The position numbers and the translations under genes are program-made. Shown here one piece after another: positions 38,871 to 45,965 of a stretch of DNA of 64,000 nucleotides. Origin of the DNA: Micavibrio aeruginosavorus EPB (GTDB lineage: Bacteria; Pseudomonadota; Alphaproteobacteria; Micavibrionales; Micavibrionaceae); NCBI RefSeq assembly GCF_000348745.1, contig NC_020812.1, positions 1,745,444 through 1,809,443 of the forward strand. Direction: 5' to 3'. Each line of letters begins with the position of its first letter. The stretch's first letter is position 1. Under the pieces are notes generated by a model. It had not been told where the DNA came from and did no database searches. It saw only the letters and a list, made by a program, of their open reading frames with translations.

Positions 38871-38899
38871 AGTTCGTCCTTTCTCAAAAATTTGGCACA

Positions 38900-38929
38900 A
38901 AAAAACCCGCCACAACCGGCGGGTTTTTT
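38900..38929 (-). terminator. Terminator between rlpA and the tail spike gene
   Basis: AAAAAACCCGCC (38900-38911) pairs with GGCGGGTTTTTT (38918-38929) around a six-base loop. It works as an intrinsic terminator on the minus strand just after rlpA and 30 bases before the tail spike start, so it would stop upstream phage transcription from reaching the spike and terminase genes unless read through. Confidence 0.85.
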
Positions 38930-38947
38930 AAAATCGTTTTTAATGGC

Positions 38948-39454
38948 TTAGGCGTTGGTCGCCGGCTTCTGCCCCGGAACAACGGGTTGCGTATTTTCGC
39001 ACATCACGGTAATGGCAACGTTGCCAAGACCATCATGATCCATATCCAGCGCCTTTGCGGCGGCCAGGGACAGATCAATCACGCGTTTGCCCACATACGG
39101 GCCACGGTCATTGATGCGAACAATAACGGTTTCACCATTATTTTTGTTGGTCACTTTGACCATTGTATCCATCGGTAACGTGCGATGGGCGGCGGTCAAC
39201 TCATTCATGTTGTAAATTTCGCCACTGGACGTTTTACGGCCATGGAACCCAGGACCATACCAGGATGCAACGCCGTTCTGTGCGGTACCAACCTGAATTT
39301 CAGGACGGCAGAAGCCAGGGGCGTTTTCGGATTTCTGGGCCAGAACATCACCGGCAGCCAGCATACCCAGCATCAGAAAACAAATCGGCAAAACGATTGC
39401 AAAACGTTTTTGTACGCAGATTGTTTTCACAGTTTCTAACAGTCGATAAATCAT
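38948..39454 (-). CDS. RlpA-like septal lytic transglycosylase embedded in the phage module
   Basis: A 168-residue protein with a signal peptide or anchor (AIVLPICFLMLGMLAAGDVLA) and an RlpA double-psi beta-barrel: NGVASWYGPGFHGRKTSSGE, LTAAHRTLP and VRINDRGPYVGKRVIDLS. Against P. aeruginosa RlpA the catalytic Glu (E79) and His (H90) are kept, while the middle Asp is Asn82. There is no SPOR domain, so septum targeting through denuded glycan is not expected. It has its own terminator and sits exactly where T7 has genes 15 and 16, whose products eject DNA and degrade peptidoglycan. Confidence 0.85.
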   Translation of the reverse strand: MIYRLLETVKTICVQKRFAIVLPICFLMLGMLAAGDVLAQKSENAPGFCRPEIQVGTAQNGVASWYGPGFHGRKTSSGEIYNMNELTAAHRTLPMDTMVKVTNKNNGETVIVRINDRGPYVGKRVIDLSLAAAKALDMDHDGLGNVAITVMCENTQPVVPGQKPATNA

Positions 39455-39620
39455 TACTCCGTGCTCGCTGTTGTTAACGATGGCGGTGTTATAGATGATT
39501 TATCTCAAATGCCGCAAGTTAACCCGTCAAAAGCATGGTATTCCAAAGCGTTAGCATGCTTCGAAAAGTGTTAATTTCCGGGCTTTTTTGAATATTAAAC
39601 CCCTATCCACACCCAAAAGG

Positions 39621-40142
39621 TTACAACAACATCGTGTCCAGTTTTTGCCGTTCCTGCAGCTGCGTGCGCTGTAAAACGTTGATGCGGTTGCGGTCGGCAA
39701 TATCCAGATCAATCGCCTGATTGCGCAAGCCATCAAGCTTCTCACGCGTTTGCCGCTCCTGATCACTCTCTTCAAACATACCGAGAAGAACGGCTTCGCC
39801 CGATCCATCCACCGCGGACAATCCCGATGAACCGTATTGCACTTTCTGCCGTGCCATGGCGCGTTTCAATGCGGCGCGCCGTGTCGTTTCTGCGCTTTGC
39901 GCATCGGCAGAAATTTTTTGCCGCTCCAGCCCGGCCTGCTCTTCGGCTTTTTGCAGGCCTGCATTCTGGGCCTCGATCAACTGGCGCATGGCCAGTTCCT
40001 GTTCCCGGCGCAGCGCGTCTTTCTGATCGGAATCGCCCAGCAATGTTTTGGCGGCGTTATAGCCGGAGTAAATTGAACTGATGCTGCCGGCCATGTTGCC
40101 GAACTGGCCCAGAACCTTAACGGCGGAGGAAAGCGTTCCCAT
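39621..40142 (-). CDS. Internal virion protein, T7 gp14-like
   Basis: A 173-residue protein. A small-residue-rich N-terminus (AVKVLGQFGNMAGSISSIYSGYNAA) is followed by a long charged coiled coil (LRREQELAMRQLIEAQNAGL) and the AKVQYGSSGLSAVDGSG-like block (here RQKVQYGSSGLSAVDGSGEA), typical of podovirus gp14-type internal core proteins that form the outer-membrane channel during DNA ejection. It abuts the tail tubular B gene. Partner gp15/gp16 genes are absent. Confidence 0.75.
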   Translation of the reverse strand: MGTLSSAVKVLGQFGNMAGSISSIYSGYNAAKTLLGDSDQKDALRREQELAMRQLIEAQNAGLQKAEEQAGLERQKISADAQSAETTRRAALKRAMARQKVQYGSSGLSAVDGSGEAVLLGMFEESDQERQTREKLDGLRNQAIDLDIADRNRINVLQRTQLQERQKLDTMLL

Positions 40143-42043
40143 TAGTCATTCACCTTCATTTCAGTTGTTACAGACAAAAGCGTAAACGGCAAAGCCGCTG
40201 ATTGCTCAATCCGCCACAGCGGATTGGCCCCGGTTGTATTCCACCCGATGGCCCGAACCGATACATCCCGGCTGACCAGTGGCGGCGGACCATCCGGTGG
40301 ATCAATATCCCCCACATGACGCAGTGGAATATCGCGCAGGCCCCGCCCCACATCCAATCGCAGGGCAGACGTGTCCTGCACCCGGAAAAGGGCCTCGATC
40401 AACCGCACCGCCCGCCCCGCCCCGGCCTCCGCCACGGCGGATGGGGGCAAGGGTTCGACAATATGTGTATAGGGCAAACCGATGACGACGGAACTGGCCG
40501 GTTCATCCAATGTGATTTCCCCGTCAATCACCGTGCGCGGGTCATGCAAAATACCATCCGCAACGATGGACACTTCACGCCCATCCAGATGATCCAGCCC
40601 CGCCCATGTATCGGTCGGGGTTTCGGATTCGCCGTTCAACGCGGCATCCAGAAACAATTCATCATCAAATTCCTCGATATGGATCGCCTCGCCGCGGTTG
40701 ACCAACGCGTAAACATTTTCGCCCACCACCGCAACGGACAGGACATGCCCATCGGTTTCGAGCAAAGTCCACGCCGCCACGGCTTCGGCCCGATACACGG
40801 TCAGGGTCGCGATTTTCCCATCCGCCCGCACCATGAACAGCAAACGGCGATTGGCATCGAAATCCTGGTCAATCGGGTCGTTAATCAAATGCCGGGACAA
40901 CAGGGCAAGATCGGTCGCCTGATAGGCCTGTTCGATATCGGTGTAGATAAATTCCCGCACCTCTTTCTTGTTCCGGGCAATGAACAACGTCGCCCCATCT
41001 ACACTGACCGGCGGCACATGACGATCCGTCAATGATCCAATGCGGGTCTGGCGTTTCAACTGCACATTGGTCGGGGTCAGCGGGTCCCCCGTGACCATCC
41101 ATTCCGCACCCGATGTAAAAACCTGCAAATGCCGTCCGGAAAACAGGCCGCGAATGGCGTTCACCTGATCCGACAAAATGGCAAATTCAATGGATTCGTC
41201 ATCCAGACCCGTACCGGTATCAAAATTGAACAAATCCCCGGATTTTGAAAACCACAACCGGTTGGGCAAATCGCGGCTGCCGCCCAGGACCAGACGATCC
41301 TGGTGGAATGCCACATTGGCCGGGTAACCGCGCACGGCACTGAACGCCTGTTCCATCCAATCAATGGTCGCGTTGGTGTTTGGTAATGTTTCAATCACGG
41401 TTACCGTCACCACGGTGGGGGAGTTAAAGGCGGTAATCTCCACCTCTTTCCCGGCCACGCGCAGGCGTGTGTTTTCATGATCTTCGGTAAACACGCTGGC
41501 CGACGCGGTCAGGGTGATGGTTCCGGTGGTGGCCGATGGTGTCAACGTGACCGTGACATCGGCATATTTATAATAAGGCTGGAATTTCACCCCGTCATCG
41601 TCAACGAAAAACGCCCAGTCATTCAGGCCAAAGACCCCACCCGCCCCGCGCACCAGCTTCATCGGCGTCAGATCGGGATGGACGATCAGCAACGTATCCG
41701 CACTCTGCGTCCAGGCAATATTGGCGATCTGGTCTGCATCCCACGGCGCGGCCAGACTTTGTAAAAATCCGCCATCGGCATAAATGTCCAATTGCCCGTC
41801 GCTGAGGCAGAGAAGATAGGTTTGTTCCGTGTTGAATTCAAACGCGATCAAACGCCCGGCCCCTGCCGCAACATCAATATGGCGCAAGCCCGCCCGGCGG
41901 GTCACACCCCCCGTGGGTTGGATAAAGACGTTGGTCAAGGACAGCGCTCCGTTATCATAGGCGCGCAAATCCCCGCGCCCCAGCAAGCTGCGTGACACTT
42001 CACCGGCGGTGAACGTGGTTTTTACGTTGCGAATACGGCTCAT
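40142..42043 (-). CDS. Tail tubular protein B (T7 gp12-like nozzle)
   Basis: A 633-residue beta-rich protein beginning SRIRNVKTTFTAGEVSRSLLGRGDLRAYDNGALSLTN-like text, the classic start of gp12-type nozzle proteins (GEVSP.L.GR.DL..Y..G...N). It continues with NVFIQPTGGVTRRAGLRHID and RLVLGGSRDLPNRLWFSKSGD, further family marks. It forms the tail nozzle below the gp11 ring. T7 gp12 is longer (794 residues). It overlaps the tail tubular A stop by four bases. Confidence 0.88.
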   Translation of the reverse strand: MSRIRNVKTTFTAGEVSRSLLGRGDLRAYDNGALSLTNVFIQPTGGVTRRAGLRHIDVAAGAGRLIAFEFNTEQTYLLCLSDGQLDIYADGGFLQSLAAPWDADQIANIAWTQSADTLLIVHPDLTPMKLVRGAGGVFGLNDWAFFVDDDGVKFQPYYKYADVTVTLTPSATTGTITLTASASVFTEDHENTRLRVAGKEVEITAFNSPTVVTVTVIETLPNTNATIDWMEQAFSAVRGYPANVAFHQDRLVLGGSRDLPNRLWFSKSGDLFNFDTGTGLDDESIEFAILSDQVNAIRGLFSGRHLQVFTSGAEWMVTGDPLTPTNVQLKRQTRIGSLTDRHVPPVSVDGATLFIARNKKEVREFIYTDIEQAYQATDLALLSRHLINDPIDQDFDANRRLLFMVRADGKIATLTVYRAEAVAAWTLLETDGHVLSVAVVGENVYALVNRGEAIHIEEFDDELFLDAALNGESETPTDTWAGLDHLDGREVSIVADGILHDPRTVIDGEITLDEPASSVVIGLPYTHIVEPLPPSAVAEAGAGRAVRLIEALFRVQDTSALRLDVGRGLRDIPLRHVGDIDPPDGPPPLVSRDVSVRAIGWNTTGANPLWRIEQSAALPFTLLSVTTEMKVND

Positions 42044-42612
42044 GAATTCCTCACATCGATCAGGCTGAAATCTTCAATGCGGTTGGGGGAGTCCTGTTGT
42101 GCGTCAATCTGGCGCGCGCGCTGGAATTCTCCGTCGGCCAGACGGAACATCGCCTCGGCCCGGGACGTATTTTCGGTGACCGGGATGCAAAATTCAGCGC
42201 TCAGCCGTGCGATCAGCGCCGCGTCAAAGTACGGTGGAAATTCTTCTTCCTCTGGCCGGAAGATATAGGTCAGCAGGACCGAATCCGAATTGGCCTGTAA
42301 CCGTCCGCGGGCAATGCGGTAATTCAAACCCCGCCCGCGCCCCGCCGTGCCGGCGGATAAAGCGCGCAGATAATCGGACGGCAAATGGAACGCATGGGCG
42401 TAATCCGCCGCCGGCGCGGTCGCATTGGGATTCAACGCCACCTGCCCCGTGGCAAAGCTCCAGCCATAGGCGGAGAGCAGCGCATCGCGCACAGGCCCAA
42501 ACAAGGCCCCGGCAATATCGGATTCAGCGGTGCCGTCCAGAAACGATGTAATGGGTGCCGCGCCCAGGCGGATCAGCGCCCGGCTGCACAGGGCAATATC
42601 GGAAAGAGCCAT
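42040..42612 (-). CDS. Tail tubular protein A (T7 gp11-like gatekeeper)
   Basis: A 190-residue protein, close to T7 gp11 (196). It starts MALSDIALCSRALIRLGAAPI, the usual N-terminus of the family, with LSAYGWSFATGQVAL and AFHLPSDYLRAL blocks. It forms the adaptor ring between portal and nozzle. ATG 42612 is chosen because it restores the family start; six upstream codons are possible. It overlaps the next gene. Confidence 0.88.
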   Translation of the reverse strand: MALSDIALCSRALIRLGAAPITSFLDGTAESDIAGALFGPVRDALLSAYGWSFATGQVALNPNATAPAADYAHAFHLPSDYLRALSAGTAGRGRGLNYRIARGRLQANSDSVLLTYIFRPEEEEFPPYFDAALIARLSAEFCIPVTENTSRAEAMFRLADGEFQRARQIDAQQDSPNRIEDFSLIDVRNS

Positions 42613-42667
42613 TTGAAAGCCTGCCTTCAATCATAAAATGTGGAATGGTTAAAAAATCGGGGCCGTA

Positions 42668-42706
42668 CCCCGCCGGATTGAATGACACACAAACAATCCG
42701 GCGGGG
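42668..42706 (-). terminator. Strong hairpin between the 81-aa gene and tail tubular A
   Basis: A perfect 12-bp stem (42668-42679 with 42695-42706; CCCCGCCGGATT and its inverse) around a 15-base loop. There is no clear T-run on the minus strand, so it may be an attenuator or mRNA-processing element rather than a full terminator. It divides the capsid and tail parts of the module. Confidence 0.6.
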
Positions 42707-42829
42707 GGCCCGATACCGATGGGCATGGACGTCGCCCGTCACACGCATGAACCGACCAGAGGAACCAAAATGGTCGATTACCATGCGGATCCGCGCAAGC
42801 CCGCCATCACGGCAACCGGCAATACAGCC

Positions 42830-43075
42830 TTAGCTGTACAGCGCGATCGTCACGGCGCCGCCGCTGTTCCCGGTCACGATATAAAATTTCGTCGCCGGGG
42901 TGCCATCGGTATCAAGATTGGCAATGATCAGATCATTCACGCGCATCATGTCCGATGCCGTGTTGAAATAACCACCGCCGGTCACAACGCCAGATGCATC
43001 CACGGTGGTGTAGTGCCACAACGTGAAATTATTGGCATAGGCCAGAACGCTTAAGTCGCTTGCTTTGAAAGCCAT
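42830..43075 (-). CDS. Small phage structural protein
   Basis: An 81-residue beta-rich protein (SDLSVLAYANNFTLWHYTTVD, MMRVNDLIIANL, FYIVTGNSGGAVTIAL). Small proteins of this shape follow the major capsid gene in BPP-1-like and other podoviruses, where they may decorate the head. It lies 37 bases downstream of the capsid gene. Family assignment is by position and look only. Confidence 0.6.
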   Translation of the reverse strand: MAFKASDLSVLAYANNFTLWHYTTVDASGVVTGGGYFNTASDMMRVNDLIIANLDTDGTPATKFYIVTGNSGGAVTIALYS

Positions 43076-43111
43076 TGTTTTTGTCCTTCTTCTTTAAGGT
43101 TGCACAGACGA

Positions 43112-43939
43112 TTACGGAGTTTCGTCACATTCGATGACAACAACGCCGTTGCCATCGATCAGGGATGCACCCTGGCTCATCATGTTGTTGACGAAATGCG
43201 CTGCACGGTCGCCGTGCCACGTAATATCCGTCTGAACATCCGAACCCGACGCATGGCCGATGGCCGTTTTGTGGAACCAGAAGCAGGACCGCACACCCGT
43301 GCCATCAATCGGCAGGCCGGAATGCGGAATAAACAACGTACCCAGGAAGCGTTTTGCCTGAATCCCACGGAACGGCAATTCATCCGGGCCGACATAATCG
43401 GCGCTGGTGAATTCGTCGGTGGCCAGCAATTCGCTCCATTGCTTGTAACCAACAATGGCATAACGCTCGCCATCATCCGGAACGTCGGCTTCGCCCAGCT
43501 GTTCAAAAGCCTCCAGAATTTTGGCAATCGACATGCCTGCACCCGCATCAGCCACCACGTTGGTGCTGGCCGTGGCCAGGGCGTTGATGATCAGCTCGTC
43601 CGTTTTGCGGCCCAGGGCATAGGCACCGGCATTGGCGATCACCTGACGTTCGTCGATGTTGGTTTTCAGTTCGTCCAGACGGTCGACCCAGTCACCGGCG
43701 TAATAATCCTGCAACGCGGTTTCCACCGTGGAATGGGACAGGTTCATCACCGGAACCATGCCGTGGGTGGATTTGGTCGACGCCACGCCCTTGCCGACTT
43801 TTTGGAAGACGGTGCTGGAGCCCTGGACGTTGGAGATGGTGCGCACAGTGTTCCGCAGTTTGGAGCCCATACGCTGGTAGGATTCATGCACTTCGCGTTC
43901 GAATTGCTTGATAAAGGCTTGGTCAATGGATGTGGCCAT
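43112..43939 (-). CDS. Major capsid protein, podovirus type
   Basis: A 275-residue protein. Its helical N-terminus (DQAFIKQFEREVHESYQRMG) and the VGKGVASTKSTHGMVPVMNL, YYAGDWVDRLDELKTNIDERQVI and ERYAIVGYKQWSELL blocks match the capsid family of BPP-1-like and T7-like podoviruses, a HK97-fold group. ATG 43939 has a strong GAGGAA ribosome binding site, whereas the open frame further upstream is not capsid-like. It would package DNA in an icosahedral head. The gene follows a 500-base gap and so probably has its own promoter. Confidence 0.82.
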   Translation of the reverse strand: MATSIDQAFIKQFEREVHESYQRMGSKLRNTVRTISNVQGSSTVFQKVGKGVASTKSTHGMVPVMNLSHSTVETALQDYYAGDWVDRLDELKTNIDERQVIANAGAYALGRKTDELIINALATASTNVVADAGAGMSIAKILEAFEQLGEADVPDDGERYAIVGYKQWSELLATDEFTSADYVGPDELPFRGIQAKRFLGTLFIPHSGLPIDGTGVRSCFWFHKTAIGHASGSDVQTDITWHGDRAAHFVNNMMSQGASLIDGNGVVVIECDETP

Positions 43940-44200
43940 GACATTTCCTCGTTCTGTATGTTGTTGATGAAAAACACGTTGTGAAAACCGGGGGCGGTTG
44001 TCGTTCGTCACGGCCACGAAAAGAAAACCCGGCAAAAACACCCTGAAAAGCATGGCAACGGGCGGCGCGAAAACCGCGACCGTTGTCCGTCACCACGAAG
44101 TTTCAAAGGGAGATCAAAACCGTCATACCCCGCAACCCCGGCCCCACTCTAAGAGCGAAACCAAACCGCGGACGCAATGAGGGCGTCGACAGGAGTTAAT

Positions 44201-44218
44201 TTAGGATTAAATTCCTAA
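44201..44218. promoter_or_regulatory. TTAGGA-N6-TCCTAA palindrome upstream of pilZ
   Basis: An 18-bp palindrome, TTAGGA-TTAAAT-TCCTAA, in the AT-rich 43940-44438 gap between the capsid and PilZ genes. The core TAGGA-N6-TCCTA recurs at 51120-51135 over the promoter upstream of the pyrE-region operon. Two copies with identical arms and spacing suggest a shared regulator. The rest of the gap holds no gene that I can support. Confidence 0.45.
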
Positions 44219-44438
44219 GTTGTCAATTCTTATTTTTAAAACTGGCAATTTATTTTTTGAAAATTATATAAGGGTGTGAAAGACTGAGGTTGGGCATAAA
44301 AAACAAATAATCCTTCCCGCCCGTCTTTTTCTTGCATGCGGCAATAGAGGTCTGATATTAACCGCGTTACGGAAATAACTTCCGTACAAAAGGGCTGCGT
44401 TCCTGTGTGTTTTCACGCGCCCGATGGAGAGTTAGAGC

Positions 44439-44822
44439 ATGCTGAATATCCTTCTCGCTGGCCTGCGCGCCAATGGCAGCAATGATGCCGCCGAAACACG
44501 CCGCCGCTACCCCCGCCGTCACGTCGACCGTTGTGTCGCCAGCGTGAACGGGAGCATTTTCCCTATCGAAAACTGGAGCTTTGGCGGATTGCAGATCATG
44601 GCCGATGAACGCCTGTTCGGAATTGGGCAGAGCGTCGACATGGTGTTGAAATTCAAACTGCGCAATACAATCGTTGATATTGATGTGCGCGGCACCGTCA
44701 TCCGCAAGACCGCCGATCATGTTGGCGTTGAATTCGAACCGCTGAGCCACACGATCCGCCGCGCGTTCCAACAGGTGATTGACGATCACGTTGCGGCCGA
44801 ATTCGCCAATTCACAGATTTAA
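44439..44822 (+). CDS. PilZ-domain (c-di-GMP receptor) protein inside the phage module
   Basis: A 127-residue protein read against the phage genes. The PilZ signature is complete: an RRRYPRR box (R22 to R26) and NWSFGG (N45, S47, G50), followed by the barrel strands LRNTIVDIDVRGTVIRK and DHVGVEFEPL. PilZ proteins bind cyclic di-GMP and change motility, biofilm or surface traits. It has its own upstream region and a terminator, so it is an independent transcription unit lying between the scaffold and capsid genes. Confidence 0.85.
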   Translation: MLNILLAGLRANGSNDAAETRRRYPRRHVDRCVASVNGSIFPIENWSFGGLQIMADERLFGIGQSVDMVLKFKLRNTIVDIDVRGTVIRKTADHVGVEFEPLSHTIRRAFQQVIDDHVAAEFANSQI

Positions 44823-44840
44823 TTGGATCACAGAACAATA

Positions 44841-44870
44841 AAAACCCCTCCGCCGAAACGGAGGGGTTTT
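44841..44870. terminator. Bidirectional terminator between pilZ and the scaffold gene
   Basis: AAAACCCCTCCG (44841-44852) pairs with CGGAGGGGTTTT (44859-44870) around CCGAAA. With A-run and T-run flanks it can end both pilZ (plus) and the portal-scaffold unit (minus, whose last stop is at 44875). It would therefore cut the phage module into separate transcripts. Confidence 0.88.
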
Positions 44871-44874
44871 TGTT

Positions 44875-45651
44875 TTACTCAGCGCCACCATAAATGCGCT
44901 GGAACCCTTGGGTGACCTGCGCAATCGTGGATGGATCGCGGTCGCGCCAGTATTTCGGGTCACGCATCATGGACCGCAGGGCGTTTTCATCCGGAGCCAG
45001 ACCGGATGCATCCTTGCCCGCCGGGTGATCCAACGCGGATTCCCCACCCTGCATCATGCGATACAGCGCCATGACGCCTTCAAAGCTGGAGGACAGGTTG
45101 GTCAGAACATCCGCTGGCAGGTTCTTGCGGCCATAGGCCAACAACTGGCGCGAAATCTCGGCCCAGCGTTCCGGCCCGCCAAAGGCGGAGATCAAACGGT
45201 CAACCTCGCGGTCGGCCTTGAACTCCTCGGCAATCTCCAGAATCATCGGCACCATTTTTTCGGCGGCCAGATCGTAAACCATCTGCACCTGATCCGGGGT
45301 GAAACCACGTTCGTGCATACGCTTGTTCAAATCCGCATCCGCCGTAAACAGGCCGTGATCGCAACGGACATTATAGGCATCCGGCGTATCCGGCACGCCC
45401 AGCGCACGATGGATACGGCTGCGGTCTTCCCCCTCGCCCGGCAGAGCGACCATGGTGGAGAGTTTTTTCTCCAGCGCCAGATAGGATTGCACCAGCGCCT
45501 CCACCCGCACAGAACGCTTTTCGGCATCCCAGAATTTATCGGGCAGGCCCGCCGGACGCGCCGGATCAGTAGCCGAAGCATTCATGGCGCCCGCATTATC
45601 CGCGGTCATTTTGGATTCATCTTCCGGGGTCAGTAAATTATCAACACTCAT
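44875..45651 (-). CDS. Putative capsid scaffold protein
   Basis: A 258-residue acidic, helical protein. It has a central GLPDKFWDAEKRSVRVEALVQSYLALEKKL block, the usual mark of podovirus scaffold-type proteins (LPDKF.d...g.v..e.l..sY..LE), then ALGVPDTPDAYNV. The C-terminus is Ala/Arg-rich. Its position between portal and capsid equals T7 gene 9. It should guide procapsid assembly and then leave. Confidence 0.75.
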   Translation of the reverse strand: MSVDNLLTPEDESKMTADNAGAMNASATDPARPAGLPDKFWDAEKRSVRVEALVQSYLALEKKLSTMVALPGEGEDRSRIHRALGVPDTPDAYNVRCDHGLFTADADLNKRMHERGFTPDQVQMVYDLAAEKMVPMILEIAEEFKADREVDRLISAFGGPERWAEISRQLLAYGRKNLPADVLTNLSSSFEGVMALYRMMQGGESALDHPAGKDASGLAPDENALRSMMRDPKYWRDRDPSTIAQVTQGFQRIYGGAE

Positions 45652-45683
45652 CGTCTTTCTCCTTCTTTCATTAAAAATTTCAG

Positions 45684-45965
45684 TTATCGACTGGAACGGC
45701 CACGATCGACCATCCGCATGACCGAGGCGACCAGCGCCCTCTGCCCCTCGGCATAGCGCAGATGCGTGTCGCTGATATCCGGGCCATGGGCGCGGGCGAA
45801 GGTCATCACCTGCAAATGGGCCAGAACCTTTTTCCCGTCATCGCTGGAAAAACAGCGGGCGAACAGGCGGTCAATATCCTGCTGCGTCATCGCCGGGGTG
45901 TCATCACCCTTAGAAAACAGATGCGGCGGCACGGGCAGATGCTTCGTCATTGGCAAGAAGTTCAT
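45684..45965 (-). CDS. Bbp19-like small phage protein
   Basis: A 93-residue protein whose core (DIDRLFARCFSSDDGKKVLAHLQ then LRYAEGQRALVASVMRMVDRG) resembles the Bbp19-like family first named in Bordetella phage BPP-1, encoded near the portal in many podoviruses. Role unknown. Its start overlaps the 3' end of the portal gene by 56 bases; a start five codons in is possible. Confidence 0.65.
   Translation of the reverse strand: MNFLPMTKHLPVPPHLFSKGDDTPAMTQQDIDRLFARCFSSDDGKKVLAHLQVMTFARAHGPDISDTHLRYAEGQRALVASVMRMVDRGRSSR

Noticed and set aside
42668-42706. Reading the 12-bp hairpin as an attachment site or phage recombination core.
   Set aside because: It is a single inverted repeat with no direct-repeat partner elsewhere in the window and no recombinase gene nearby.
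43940-44438. Short frames in the AT-rich gap between the capsid and PilZ genes, including one at 43998-44180.
   Set aside because: No ribosome binding site, Lys/Thr-rich low-information sequence and no continuation; the region looks regulatory.
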